From assembly GCF_002929555.1 (NCBI RefSeq), contig NZ_PJJP01000031.1, positions 28,042 through 92,041 on the forward strand: DNA of 64,000 nt. Direction: 5' to 3'. The stretch comes from Cryobacterium sp. N22 (GTDB taxonomy: Bacteria; Actinomycetota; Actinomycetes; Actinomycetales; Microbacteriaceae). The notes beneath the pieces are model-generated. The model had not been told where the DNA came from. It saw only the letters and a list, made by a program, of their open reading frames with translations, and made no database searches. Shown one piece after another: positions 49,469 to 58,660 of this stretch; within the stretch, counting starts at the first letter, position 1; each line of letters opens with the position of its first letter. The position numbers and the translations under genes were made by a program.

Positions 49469-51640
49469 TCACACACTCACGGCCGCCGGCACCACATTGG
49501 GCGGCACAAGGTCGTGCCGCAGGTAGCTGCGGCGGAACCGGCCGCTTCCCGCCGTCAACGCCCGGAGCTCGATGGCGTACCGCAGCAGCTCGGCATCCGG
49601 GATCTCGGCGCTGATCTCGGTGCGCTCATCGCCCACCGAGGTGGTGCCGGTCATGTGGCCGCGGCGGGTGGACAGGTCGGTCATCACCGCGCCCACGGAG
49701 GCGTCCGGGACGCTGATCGTCACCGCCGAGACGGGTTCGAGCAGCTGGATCCGGCTCGCCGCGGCGGCCTCCCGCAGCGCCAGCGCCCCGGCGGCCTGGA
49801 ACGCGGCATCCGACGAATCGACGCTGTGCGTCTTGCCGCCGACCAGCGTCACCCTGATGTCCACGACGGGGAACCCCGCCGAGACGCCCTTCTCCATCTG
49901 CGCCCGGACGCCCTTCTCCACCGACCCGATGTAGTGCCCGGGCACCACACCGCCAACGATCTTGTTCACGAACTCGAACCCCGTTCCGCGCTCGCGCGGT
50001 TCGACCTCGATCTCGCAGATGGCGAATTGGCCGTGGCCGCCGGACTGTTTGACGTACCGCCCCCGGGCGGCGGCCGGCGCGGCGAACGTCTCCCGCAGCG
50101 GCGTGATCACCTCGACGGTCTCCAGCTTCACGCCCTGACTGCGCAGCCGGTCCAGCACGACCTCGGCGTGCGCCTCCCCCATGCACCAGAGCACCAACTG
50201 GTGGGTTTCGGCGTTGCGCTCCACCCGCAGCGTCGGGTCGACGGCCACGATCTTGCCGAGGTTCTTGGCCAGCGCGTCGTCGTCGCTGCGCGCCGCGCCG
50301 TGCACCGCCACCGGCATCAGCGGCTCCGGCATCTCCCACGCCTCCACCAGCAGCGGCGCCTCCCGGTCGGACACGGTGTCTCCGGTCTCCGCGTCGGTCA
50401 GCCGGGTGAGCGCGCAGATGTCCCCCGCCACGCAATACGGCACCGGCCGGAGGATGGCCCCCAGCGGGGATTGCAGGTGGGTGACCCGTTCGTCGCTGTC
50501 GTGGTCCTGATGGCCCCGGTCGGTGAGGCCGTGGCCGCCGATGTGCACGATGGAGTCCTCCCGCAGCGTGCCGGAGAAGATGCGGACCAGGCAGACCCGG
50601 CCCAGGAACGAATCGATGGTGGTGCGCACCACCTCGCCCACCAGCGGCCCGTCCGGATCGCAGGTCAACGGCCCCACCTCCCGGCCGTCCAGGTCCGTCA
50701 CCGTCGGCAGCGCCCGCTCCATGGGCGAGGGAAACGCGCCGGTGAGCACCTCCAGCAGTTCCGTCATGCCCACCCCGGTCTCGGCGGAGGTCGCCAGCAC
50801 CGGATAAAAGCTGCCACGGACCACGGCGATCTCCAGGTCGGCGGTGAGGGTGCCCAGGTCGATCTCGGCGCCGCCGAGGTAGCGCTCCATCAGGGTTTCG
50901 TCTTCGCTCTCGGCGATGATCCCCTCGATCAGCGTGGCCCGGGCCGGCTCCGCGTCGGCACGTTCGGCCTCGGTGGCCGGCCGTTGGGCGGGGCCGGCGG
51001 TGCCCGTGCCGTAGTCCGAGACCGTGCTCGAGAGCAACCCGAGCAGGCCGGTGATGGCGCCGTTGTTGCGGATCGGCACGGCCAGCGGCAGCACGGCGCC
51101 GAAGTTCTCCTGGCACGCCGCCAGCACCGCCTCGTACGCCGCCCGCGGATGGTCGATCCGGTTGATCACCACGGCCCGCGGCATCCCGATGCTCTCGCAC
51201 TCGGCCCAGAGCGCCGTGGTGGCCGCGTCGACACCGTCAACTGCTGAGACCACGAACAGCGCCGCATCCGCTGCCCGCAGCCCGGCCCGCAGGTCGCCGA
51301 CGAAATCGGCGTAGCCGGGGGTGTCGAGCAGGTTCACCTTCACGTCGCCGACGGCCAGCGGCAGCACTGACAGCGCAACGGATCGTTGTTGGTGGATCTC
51401 GGACGGGTCCGAGTCGCTCACCGTGCTGCCGCCCTCGATCGAGCCCATCCGGGTGAGGGCACCGGTGGCCACGAGTAACGCTTCGGCGAGCAGGGTCTTA
51501 CCTGCGCCGGACCGGCCGACCAGGGCGACGTTGCGGATCTTCTCCGGCCGATCCATCGGTGGGCCCGACGACGACGCGGCCTTGCGTTGTTCCGCGCCGC
51601 CGCGGCCTGATCCCTTCGACGCATCCTGTTTTCCCGACAT
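49469..51640 (-). CDS. elongation factor G-like protein (EF-G2 type)
   Basis: A GTPase of 723 aa homologous to elongation factor G. G1 reads LVGRSGAGKTLLAEALL (P-loop with R-S instead of H-V-D), G3 DTPGYADFVGD and G4 INRIDHP (NRID rather than NKxD), the set typical of the actinobacterial EF-G2 group that is not the main translocase. Domain IV is visible as GGHGQFAICEIEVEPRERG, and the C-terminal part contains RRGHMTGTTSVG. The N-terminal 25 residues are Ser/Gly-rich. GGGAG precedes the ATG. Possibly ribosome-associated; role unproven. Confidence 0.87.
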   Translation of the reverse strand: MSGKQDASKGSGRGGAEQRKAASSSGPPMDRPEKIRNVALVGRSGAGKTLLAEALLVATGALTRMGSIEGGSTVSDSDPSEIHQQRSVALSVLPLAVGDVKVNLLDTPGYADFVGDLRAGLRAADAALFVVSAVDGVDAATTALWAECESIGMPRAVVINRIDHPRAAYEAVLAACQENFGAVLPLAVPIRNNGAITGLLGLLSSTVSDYGTGTAGPAQRPATEAERADAEPARATLIEGIIAESEDETLMERYLGGAEIDLGTLTADLEIAVVRGSFYPVLATSAETGVGMTELLEVLTGAFPSPMERALPTVTDLDGREVGPLTCDPDGPLVGEVVRTTIDSFLGRVCLVRIFSGTLREDSIVHIGGHGLTDRGHQDHDSDERVTHLQSPLGAILRPVPYCVAGDICALTRLTDAETGDTVSDREAPLLVEAWEMPEPLMPVAVHGAARSDDDALAKNLGKIVAVDPTLRVERNAETHQLVLWCMGEAHAEVVLDRLRSQGVKLETVEVITPLRETFAAPAAARGRYVKQSGGHGQFAICEIEVEPRERGTGFEFVNKIVGGVVPGHYIGSVEKGVRAQMEKGVSAGFPVVDIRVTLVGGKTHSVDSSDAAFQAAGALALREAAAASRIQLLEPVSAVTISVPDASVGAVMTDLSTRRGHMTGTTSVGDERTEISAEIPDAELLRYAIELRALTAGSGRFRRSYLRHDLVPPNVVPAAVSV

Positions 51641-51737
51641 GAGCAGCTCCCGACGTCGTCGTCTTTCCCGCACCGTTGCATCCAATTGACACCCAGACCT
51701 CGCCAAACGGCAAGGGCCGCCGCAAAGCGGTACTGAG

Positions 51738-52124
51738 TCAGGCCTCGAGCACAACAAGTAGATCGGTGCACGCGTTGCACAGGCGATGGCACGCACCGGT
51801 ACAGGTGACCCAGGGGCTGTGGAGCTGCACCATCTGCTCACACGCCGCCGCTGATGCCGTGCACACTTCCACGCAGGCCTCCAGCACTGCGATCGCCGCC
51901 GAGCGGTTCGCGCTGGTCGTCCAGGACAACACCCTGACCGTCACCGTTCCGAGTACCACACAGTCCAGATCAGCGAGGAAGCACGTGGTGATGTCTCCGT
52001 CACCGTGCAGCGCCAGACACGCGTCGGCGCACCTTTCGCTGACCGCGATCACCTCGTCGCAGGCCAACTCACAGGCAACAATCCGTTCCCGAATCAGGGC
52101 GCCCACCACGTCGCCGTCCAACAT
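51738..52124 (-). CDS. DUF326-type Cys-rich four-helix protein
   Basis: A protein of 128 aa with 12-13 Cys in C-x3-C and C-x-x-x-C patterns: ACELACDEVIAVSERCADACLALHG, then ITTCFLADLDCVVLG and CVEVCTASAAACEQ, followed by CTGACHRLCNACTD. This spacing is that of DUF326 proteins, which form four-helix bundles that bind copper via Cys. The ATG at 52124 has no strong Shine-Dalgarno; a longer frame up to 52196 is possible. It lies downstream of nothing on its strand and near EF-G2. Confidence 0.75.
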   Translation of the reverse strand: MLDGDVVGALIRERIVACELACDEVIAVSERCADACLALHGDGDITTCFLADLDCVVLGTVTVRVLSWTTSANRSAAIAVLEACVEVCTASAAACEQMVQLHSPWVTCTGACHRLCNACTDLLVVLEA

Positions 52125-52216
52125 GCCAACACCATATCCCCGGGCCGCAACCCCCCAGCGATCCCGGCACGCCAGGCATATGGTCTCGCCATGCAAACCG
52201 TGAGGGAGGCCGGCTG

Positions 52217-52555
52217 ATGGGACACCTGATCTATGACTCGAGCCTCAGAATCGACTTCAACGACCGGATGCTCGCCCATCTGCAGGTTGCCTTCGCGGTG
52301 AAGCTGCACTCGAACGAGGGATTCCTGTTCTCGTGGCGACAGGACAGAGACGGCGACGGCGGTCGAGGTGCGATCTGGATCCACCCCGATATTTCGATCC
52401 TCTACAGGTTCACCGATCAGCTGAAGCCGATGCTCAATCCCCGCTGGGTCGACGCGCTCGTGCAATCGGCCAACTCGACAGAGGGCATGTCCGCCCTGCC
52501 CGAACCGAGCCCGCCCGCGGCTGCGGATCTGCACGCCGCACCACACAACCACTGA
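52217..52555 (+). CDS. small DUF7882-like protein
   Basis: A soluble protein of 112 aa beginning MGHLIYDSSLRIDFNDRMLAHLQVAFAVKL, with FSWRQDRDGDGGRGAIWIH and PRWVDALVQSANSTEGM. This is the pattern of the short Microbacteriaceae proteins grouped as DUF7882, of unknown function and often near cell-wall or ligase genes. GGGAGG lies 8 nt before the ATG. It is divergent from the Cys-rich gene. Confidence 0.75.
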   Translation: MGHLIYDSSLRIDFNDRMLAHLQVAFAVKLHSNEGFLFSWRQDRDGDGGRGAIWIHPDISILYRFTDQLKPMLNPRWVDALVQSANSTEGMSALPEPSPPAAADLHAAPHNH

Positions 52556-52595
52556 GCGGGGGCCGTGGAGCTCTGCCGGCCGTTACGCTCGAGCC

Positions 52596-53060
52596 ATGGG
52601 TTCCCGAACTGAACAGTCCACGCGGGTGCGCCCGGCCGGGCAGCGGGCGCCGGCACGCCGCGCCCCCTCCCGGCGCACATCCCGCGCCGCACGGTACCTT
52701 CCGATCCTGCTCTTCGTGGCCGGCTACCTCGTCGTGAACGCGCTCCTGCCGATCCCCCTGTGGGTCGCCGGCATCTACCTCGCCGCCAGCATCGTCTGCT
52801 TCATCTTTTACGCGGTCGACAAGTCGGCGGCCACCGCGGGGCGCTGGCGCGTGCCGGAGGCCACTCTGCTGCTCTGGGGTGTCGTCGGCGGCTGGCCGGG
52901 CGCCATCGTCGCCCAGCAGACCCTGCGGCACAAGACCCAGAAGGCCAGCTTCCGGTCGGTGTTCTGGTTCACCGTGATCGTGAACCTGATCGTTTTCGCG
53001 GTGTTCGCGACTCCAGCCTTTTCGCTGTTCGCCGAGTGGACCACACGCCCGGCGTTCTGA
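52596..53060 (+). CDS. DUF1294 membrane protein
   Basis: A protein of 154 aa with a basic N-terminus (Arg-rich residues 1-32) and four hydrophobic segments. The signature YAVDKSAATAGRWRVPEATLLLWGVVGGWPG and RHKTQKASFRSVFWFTVI is typical of DUF1294 (YdzA-like) of unknown function. The start at 52596 gives a plausible basic head. Confidence 0.85.
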   Translation: MGSRTEQSTRVRPAGQRAPARRAPSRRTSRAARYLPILLFVAGYLVVNALLPIPLWVAGIYLAASIVCFIFYAVDKSAATAGRWRVPEATLLLWGVVGGWPGAIVAQQTLRHKTQKASFRSVFWFTVIVNLIVFAVFATPAFSLFAEWTTRPAF

Positions 53061-53145
53061 CCCGAGCTGACGGCTCTCGCCGGTCAGCGACCCCCGCCCC
53101 CGCGCACAACACCTGCGACTGGTGGGCACCAGACGGGACGAGCAA

Positions 53146-54231
53146 TCAGGAGCCCGCGGTCGCCTTTCGGAGCAACCGGGCGAGGAAGCCGGGGCGGCGC
53201 GGGGACTCGGCCCCGGCAGGGATGGCGCTCGCCGCCGGTGCCGGTGCCGGTACCGGTACCGGTACCGGTGCCGGTGCCGGTGCCGGTACAGGTTCCGCGA
53301 CTACGGCCCGCTCAGGTTCCGCCGCGGGTCGCGGGCGGGTCCAGTCCTCGCGGAATCCCGTCATGCGCATCTTCGGCCAGATCTTCTCTGCCCGCTCGAA
53401 GATCGCCTCGACGGCTGCTTTGTTGGGGGCGAAGTGCACCACGATGCCGGTGATCGGCAGGTGGGCGATGACGTTGAGGTCGACCTCTGCGGAGGCATCG
53501 ACCACGATGCTTTGCACCTTGATGCAGGACGCCAGCACGGACAGGTCCGAGACGGGGTAACTGAAGGTGTGCAGCTGGGTCCTCTTGGCCAGATGGCCCA
53601 GGCCCGTCTGGTCCTCGGCCAGATCGTCGCTCTGGAAGGACACCAGCTTCGGCGCCGCGAGGAAGTCGAGGTTCGCGGTCACCATTTTGTACAGTTCCAG
53701 GGTGCGGAGGCGGGGCATCCGGGCGAGGTTGGCGATGTCGGGCAGGTCACATTCTGACAACCGCAGTCGGGTGATTTTCGGCAGCAGGGCCAGGTCTGCG
53801 GCGGTGAGGCCGGTGACCCTGCTCAGCGACAGCTGTTTGAGTTTCGGCGCCTCGTCGAGGACGGCGAGCGCGGCGGCGTCGAGGTGCATGTTGCTGATGT
53901 GCAGCCGGGTCAGCGAGGCGCTCTTCGCGACCATCGTCAGGTCTTCAGGGGTGAACGACCCCTGAGCAATCACGAGTTCCCGAAGGGCGGGGAGGTCCGC
54001 GATCACCTCCTTGTTCGTGACCAGGCCTGGTGCCCCGGGCAGGAGAAGGTCACGGAGGCCGGGCATCCGCCTGCACAGCGACAGGTCCACGGGGCGGTCC
54101 GCCCGCTGCAGGGCCAGCATCTCCACCGAGGCCAGAATCCTGGCCACAGGCATGTCGGCCGCGATCTTCTTGGCGAAGTGGTCACGCCAGAAGTCGTCAA
54201 AATCCGGGTCAGAGTCGATTTCGGTCTGCAT
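53146..54231 (-). CDS. leucine-rich-repeat-like protein with Pro/Ala/Val tail
   Basis: A soluble protein of 361 aa. The body (residues ~30-280) is a series of ~23-residue leucine-rich-like repeats, such as PGLRDLLLPGAPGL, PALRELVIAQGSF, ASLTRLHISNMHL, PKLKQLSLSRVTG and PKITRLRLSECDL. The C-terminal ~90 residues end in a low-complexity (PAPAPVPVPVPAP) segment that derives from the 6-bp repeat at 53234-53290, then a basic end. It likely mediates protein contacts. The start at 54231 is assigned by the codon pattern; no strong Shine-Dalgarno. Confidence 0.72.
   Translation of the reverse strand: MQTEIDSDPDFDDFWRDHFAKKIAADMPVARILASVEMLALQRADRPVDLSLCRRMPGLRDLLLPGAPGLVTNKEVIADLPALRELVIAQGSFTPEDLTMVAKSASLTRLHISNMHLDAAALAVLDEAPKLKQLSLSRVTGLTAADLALLPKITRLRLSECDLPDIANLARMPRLRTLELYKMVTANLDFLAAPKLVSFQSDDLAEDQTGLGHLAKRTQLHTFSYPVSDLSVLASCIKVQSIVVDASAEVDLNVIAHLPITGIVVHFAPNKAAVEAIFERAEKIWPKMRMTGFREDWTRPRPAAEPERAVVAEPVPAPAPAPVPVPVPAPAPAASAIPAGAESPRRPGFLARLLRKATAGS
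53234..53290. repeat. GGTGCC/GGTACC hexamer tandem repeat in the LRR-like gene
   Basis: About nine in-frame 6-bp units in the 3' part of the gene on the minus strand; they encode Pro-Ala / Pro-Val pairs. A slippage-prone minisatellite that keeps the frame. Confidence 0.85.
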
Positions 54232-54337
54232 GTCAGAGAGTCTCGCACAGCCCGTGGTGGGCGCCACCTCAAGCCGGAGTTTTGCACCAGCAGGGGCGGA
54301 ACTAGCGCCGAGCCGGGCGCCCGGCCGGGCGCCGGAG

Positions 54338-55810
54338 CTAGCGCACCCCGCCCATCAGCCGCAGGATCGGCCGGGCGAACAGCGCCAGGATGACACCGAG
54401 AACAATGGCGATGCCTCCGAGCACCCCGAAGTACAGGTGTTCGGGGGCGGTCGCGTACCACTCGGCCAGCAGACCCGAAATGGCGGTGCCTAGGGCAACC
54501 GACAGGAAGAACAGCGCGACCATCTGCGTCTTGAACAGGTCGGGCGCGAGCTTGGTGGAGACCGACAGCCCCACGGGTGAGAGCAACAGCTCCGCGACGG
54601 TGAAGACCAGCAGGATGCCGACCATCGCCAGCAACGGCGTCGAGTTGGCCGCTCCCCCGGCGAACGGCAGGAACGCGAGGAACCCCACGCCCATGATCGC
54701 GGTGCCGGAGGCGAATTTCACCGGCGTGGACGGCTGACGCGTGCCCCACTTGGTCCACAGCGCGGCGAACACGCCCGACAGGATGATGATGAAGATCGGG
54801 TTGATCGACTGCACCCACGACACCGGCATCTCCCAGCCGAAGAAGACACGGTCAAGTCGCAGGTCCGAGTAGATCGTCACGACGGTGAACTGCTGCTGGT
54901 AGAGCGACCAGAACGCCACGCTCGCGATGAAGAGCGGGATGAACGCATACACGCGCTTCCGCTCCACCGTCGAGATGTGCCGGTTGCTGAGAATCACAAT
55001 GAAGTACGACACGGATGCCACGATCGTGACCCCGATCACGATGGTCACCAGGTTCGTCGCGGTGATGACGCCCATGAGCACCAGCACTACGATGAGCACG
55101 ATGAACGCGGCCGCGATCAGCCCGTACGGCAGGTACCTGCTGCGCGGCAGCGGGTCCGGCACCTCGCGGGAGGAGTCGGGCAGGCGCTTGCGGCCGAACG
55201 AATACTGGGTCAGACCGATCGCCATTCCCACCGCGGCCAGAGCGAATCCGAAGTGGAAGCCAATGGTCGACTGGAGCAGTCCGGTGAGGATCGGGCCGAA
55301 GAACGCGCCCAGGTTGATACCGAGATAGAACAGGGAGAAACCGGCGTCGCGCCGGGGATCGTCCTTGCGGTACAGGGTGCCGACCACGGAGGTCGCATTG
55401 GCCTTGAGGCCACCGCTACCAAGCGCGATCAGGATCAGGCCGACAACGACCCCGGCCACGCCCGGGATCGAGGCCAGGGCGATGTGCCCGACCATGATGA
55501 TGACCGCACTGACGAAGAGCACCCGTTCGGAGCCGACCAGGCGGTCGGCGATCCAGGCGCCCAGGATCGTGGAGAGGTAGACCGCTCCGCCATACGCGCC
55601 GACGATGCCCGCGGCCGTGGCCTGCGGGATACCGAGGCCGCCGTCTGCCGCGGAGTAGTACAAGTAGAGCAGCAGGATGCCTTGCATCCCGTAAAACGAG
55701 AAGCGCTCCCACATCTCGACGCCGAAAATGCTGGCCAGCGCACGAGGCTGACCAAAGAAGCGGTGGTCGTCCTGTGGGGTGCCTGCATCAGGCTCCGCAA
55801 TGTTTGTCAT
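54338..55810 (-). CDS. POT family proton-dependent peptide transporter
   Basis: A 490-aa inner-membrane transporter of the POT/PTR family. It carries the POT signature near the N-terminus (ASIFGVEMWERFSFYGMQGILLLYL; the E-x-x-E-R-F-x-Y-Y-like segment) and GSGGLKANATSVVGTLY and FSLFYLGINLGAFFGPILTG (the second signature). It carries 14 or so segments. It probably takes up di- and tripeptides with H+. The ATG at 55810 is chosen because the earlier frame has a polar, unrelated N-terminus. Confidence 0.92.
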   Translation of the reverse strand: MTNIAEPDAGTPQDDHRFFGQPRALASIFGVEMWERFSFYGMQGILLLYLYYSAADGGLGIPQATAAGIVGAYGGAVYLSTILGAWIADRLVGSERVLFVSAVIIMVGHIALASIPGVAGVVVGLILIALGSGGLKANATSVVGTLYRKDDPRRDAGFSLFYLGINLGAFFGPILTGLLQSTIGFHFGFALAAVGMAIGLTQYSFGRKRLPDSSREVPDPLPRSRYLPYGLIAAAFIVLIVVLVLMGVITATNLVTIVIGVTIVASVSYFIVILSNRHISTVERKRVYAFIPLFIASVAFWSLYQQQFTVVTIYSDLRLDRVFFGWEMPVSWVQSINPIFIIILSGVFAALWTKWGTRQPSTPVKFASGTAIMGVGFLAFLPFAGGAANSTPLLAMVGILLVFTVAELLLSPVGLSVSTKLAPDLFKTQMVALFFLSVALGTAISGLLAEWYATAPEHLYFGVLGGIAIVLGVILALFARPILRLMGGVR

Positions 55811-55938
55811 TGTTCCGACGATACTACGGAGGCGAAACCCCCCACAACGCGGCACCGGGCCGAACGACTCCCCCCATGCCATACTCGCCGCCGATCGCCC
55901 AGGACGCCCGGGACGGGCTCAGTGCGCCCCGTACGGCG

Positions 55939-55966
55939 GAATGCGCCCGCTATAGCGGGCGCATTC
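55939..55966. terminator. perfect 28-bp palindrome, terminator-like
   Basis: GAATGCGCCCGCTA-TAGCGGGCGCATTC, a perfect inverted repeat without spacer, 54 bp downstream of the secreted protein stop (minus strand). No T-run; it may act as terminator of that gene or be another repeat element. Confidence 0.5.
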
Positions 55967-56019
55967 GGCCAGACGAGGCGCAGTCGCGCCGAACGACGCG
56001 CAGGGCACGCCCCGCAGCG

Positions 56020-58182
56020 CTACTTCTTGGCCTCGAACCACACCTGGGTGAACCCGCCGGCGGCAATGAACACCGTGCCGCTGCGCTTGTCGCCCTTGCC
56101 CTTGTGCGCGTCGGCGACGGGCTGCCCGGTGGCGTCGAACGCCTGCTGCACGAGCTGCTGCCCGCGCGGCACGTCGACGCGGCGCTCCGTGTCGGCCACG
56201 TCGGCGCTCACGAACAGGGTCGAGTCGCCGGCCGGCCCGGTCACCGCAACCGTGGAGATCAGCGGCTGGATCAGCAGCGCGTCCAGCTGCGCCGCGGCAT
56301 CCGTCGTGCCGACGACCTGGGTGACCCTGCCCGGCAGGGTGCTGGCCAACGGCAGCGGCAACAGCTGGCCGGGCGTCTCGGTGACGCCCTGCTCGCCGGC
56401 GCCGCCGTTGGCGGTACTGCCGAGCAACTGCTGCTTACCCTTGCCCGGCCGGCTGGTGCCGGTGGTCCAGGTGGTGGTGCCCGACGGGTCGACGACCTGG
56501 TTCACGATCGGATGCACGCGGCGGGCCTGATCGTCGGCGGGGACGGTGATGCGCAGTGTGCCGCCCGCCGCCAGGTCGACGTAGGCGCCGCCGGACCAAT
56601 TGGCCTCACCGGTCCAGGCCGATTTCGGCGTGGTCACGGTGCCGCCGGTGATCACACCGGACTCGGCCTCGACCACGCTCAGCCCGTGAGTGTCGACCGT
56701 GGCGGTGATGCCCAGGGCCGCGGCCTTGAGGTCGGGGTTGGCGTCCAGGGTGAGCATCGAGAACAGCGCGTGGATGGTGGACTCGGCGCCGGAGTTGGGG
56801 TTGACCCGGCCGTCACGTTCGATGCCGTCGATCGCGGTACCCGTCGCCGGGTCGTACGCCGGCAGTCCGCTACGGTTCGCGCCGAAGTACCAGCCGGCGG
56901 TGATCGCGGCGATGTTCAGCAGCCCGGGCGCATCGGCGGCTTCGGCGGTGGCCACCAGGCTCTGCAGCCGGGAGTCGACGCCGTAGGCGATCTGCGCCTC
57001 GCCGGGGGTCGGCGACCAGGCATTGTCGGGTCCGCCCGCGGCCAGCAGTTGCGGGGTGAACTGTGCGGTGTCCTGCACCGCGGCCGTGAGCAGCGCGGGG
57101 TCGTCGAGCACCTCGGATGCCGTCGCCGCGGCCGCCGGGGCCAGCCCGCCCCAGGCGTGCCACAGGCTGGGCGAGCCCGTCCAGGGCATGATCGCGCCGA
57201 ACGGCCAGTCTCCGCTGGCACCCTCATCCGTTGACATCGCCGCGATTCCCTCGCTCAGCTGGCTGAGCGCGGTTTCGGCGATGGCCACGGTGGGGCCGGC
57301 AGGTTCGGCCTCCAGGTAGGCGGCCAGGCCGAGCACGGCCTCGGCCGACGCATCCGCGCCGTCGGCGATCAGCCAGGCCGGCACCGGGTCGCCGTCGGCG
57401 ACGTCGTAGCTGGGGTAGTCGCCGAGCGACCCGGCGTTGAGGGCGGCCAGGCTGAGGTTGAGCCGTTCCTCGAGGAACGCGGCGAACGCGGGGTCTTCGT
57501 CGGCGAACGCGGCGTAGCCCTCGCCGAGCGCCCACACGGTGCGGGCGAGCCAGTAGGACTCGGCCGAATCGCTCGGATCGGGCAGCTCCACCGGATCGGC
57601 GCTCGGGTTCAGGGTGCCGTCCACCTGCTGCCAGAGCACCACGTTCCCGGCGTTGGGCCCATCGGTGGTCTGCAGGTAGGTGAGCGAGCGCAGGGTCTGG
57701 AAGGCGTGGTCACGGCTCGTCGTGTCGCCGGTCTGCTGCCAGTGCCGCAGATAGACCACGGCCGCGCGGGAGGTGTCGTCGGCGTTGAACGCGCCCTGGC
57801 CGTAGTAGCCGGTGGCCGGGTCGAACTTGCCGCCGCCGATGGGGCTGTAGCTGCCGTCGTCGTTCTTGTCGGCGTAGGTCCAGGGTGCCTCAACGACCGG
57901 GTTCTCCGCGGCCTGGTACGTGGTGTGCCCGGCGATCACCGGCAGGGGCACGTCGGCGAGGAGAAAGTTGAGATGGCTGAGGTTGGTGAGCGGGGTGGAT
58001 GCCTCGGCGGCCGGGTGGGCCGACGGGGTGCTGCCGGCGGTGGCTGTGAGCGCCGACGCGGGAGCGGCGGCCAGGGCGCCGGCGCCGGCGAGGGCGACCG
58101 ACAGGGTCGCGGCCAGGGCGAGCCGGCCCGACCGTGAGTGAGCGGATGGATGGGAGCCTGATCGAACATCGTTGTACGTCAT
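56020..58182 (-). CDS. large secreted glycosidase-like protein
   Basis: A secreted protein of 720 aa. The signal peptide (residues 1-45; LALAATLSVALAGAGALAAAPASALT) is followed by a helical (alpha/alpha)6-barrel-like region (~55-470), with Tyr/Trp/Asp-rich repeats such as SYSPIGGGKFDPATGYYGQ and GDWPFGAIMPWTGSPSLWHAW, and a carbohydrate-binding-module-like part (VVEAESGVITGGTVTTPKSA and WSGGAYVDLA). It is likely a glycoside hydrolase or related polysaccharide enzyme; the exact family and catalytic residues are not decided. It stands alone on the minus strand. Confidence 0.6.
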   Translation of the reverse strand: MTYNDVRSGSHPSAHSRSGRLALAATLSVALAGAGALAAAPASALTATAGSTPSAHPAAEASTPLTNLSHLNFLLADVPLPVIAGHTTYQAAENPVVEAPWTYADKNDDGSYSPIGGGKFDPATGYYGQGAFNADDTSRAAVVYLRHWQQTGDTTSRDHAFQTLRSLTYLQTTDGPNAGNVVLWQQVDGTLNPSADPVELPDPSDSAESYWLARTVWALGEGYAAFADEDPAFAAFLEERLNLSLAALNAGSLGDYPSYDVADGDPVPAWLIADGADASAEAVLGLAAYLEAEPAGPTVAIAETALSQLSEGIAAMSTDEGASGDWPFGAIMPWTGSPSLWHAWGGLAPAAAATASEVLDDPALLTAAVQDTAQFTPQLLAAGGPDNAWSPTPGEAQIAYGVDSRLQSLVATAEAADAPGLLNIAAITAGWYFGANRSGLPAYDPATGTAIDGIERDGRVNPNSGAESTIHALFSMLTLDANPDLKAAALGITATVDTHGLSVVEAESGVITGGTVTTPKSAWTGEANWSGGAYVDLAAGGTLRITVPADDQARRVHPIVNQVVDPSGTTTWTTGTSRPGKGKQQLLGSTANGGAGEQGVTETPGQLLPLPLASTLPGRVTQVVGTTDAAAQLDALLIQPLISTVAVTGPAGDSTLFVSADVADTERRVDVPRGQQLVQQAFDATGQPVADAHKGKGDKRSGTVFIAAGGFTQVWFEAKK

Positions 58183-58365
58183 CCGTCAACTAAACCGGTT
58201 AAGTTCGGCGGCGTCAAGAGTTATCCTCAGCTTTAGCTCACGCGTGCGCCGACAATTCCGCCTCCAGCCGCGGTGCGCCCGCGACCCTGACGGAGCATTG
58301 TGCCCTCGCGTGCAGCGGACGAAACTAGCCCGTAGCACTGGCCCCGACCCGGAAAGCAGGCCACC

Positions 58366-58572
58366 ATGACCGCCCTTCTCCTCATTATCGCCGCACTGAT
58401 CGCTCTCGTCGGCTACGCCTTCGGCACCAAGGCCGGGCGGAGTCGATACGAGCAGATTGAGCGTGGCGCCCGGAAAGCCTGGAATGGCCCGGAGGCCAGG
58501 AAGGGCCGCGCCCGCCTGCAGAAGCTGGCCAAAGAAAACGCGAAGAAGATCGACAAGGCCGTGCGCCACTAG
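58366..58572 (+). CDS. small basic membrane protein (paralogue of 44091)
   Basis: A protein of 68 aa with an N-terminal hydrophobic segment (LLLIIAALIALVGYAFGTKAG) and a basic tail including SRYEQIERGARKAWNGPEARKGRARLQK. It is the same length as, and clearly similar to, the protein at 44091: shared G-x-K-A-G-R-x-R-Y, K-A-W-N and K-x-A-K-K-I-x-K-A-V. The 5' flanks are also nearly equal. Function unknown; here the next genes are an ArsR regulator and an MFS transporter. Confidence 0.75.
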   Translation: MTALLLIIAALIALVGYAFGTKAGRSRYEQIERGARKAWNGPEARKGRARLQKLAKENAKKIDKAVRH

Positions 58573-58660
58573 GCACCCCCTTCGTGGGGCGACCGCCGCC
58601 GCCATCCGAAACGCACAATAAGTGTTGCGCAATGACTGTTGTTCTTATACGGTCGAGGTC

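Noticed and set aside
48542-51247. Open frame of about 900 codons on the plus strand opposite the EF-G2 gene
   Set aside because: Composition is low complexity (Arg/His/Gln/Gly); the minus strand has intact GTPase motifs.
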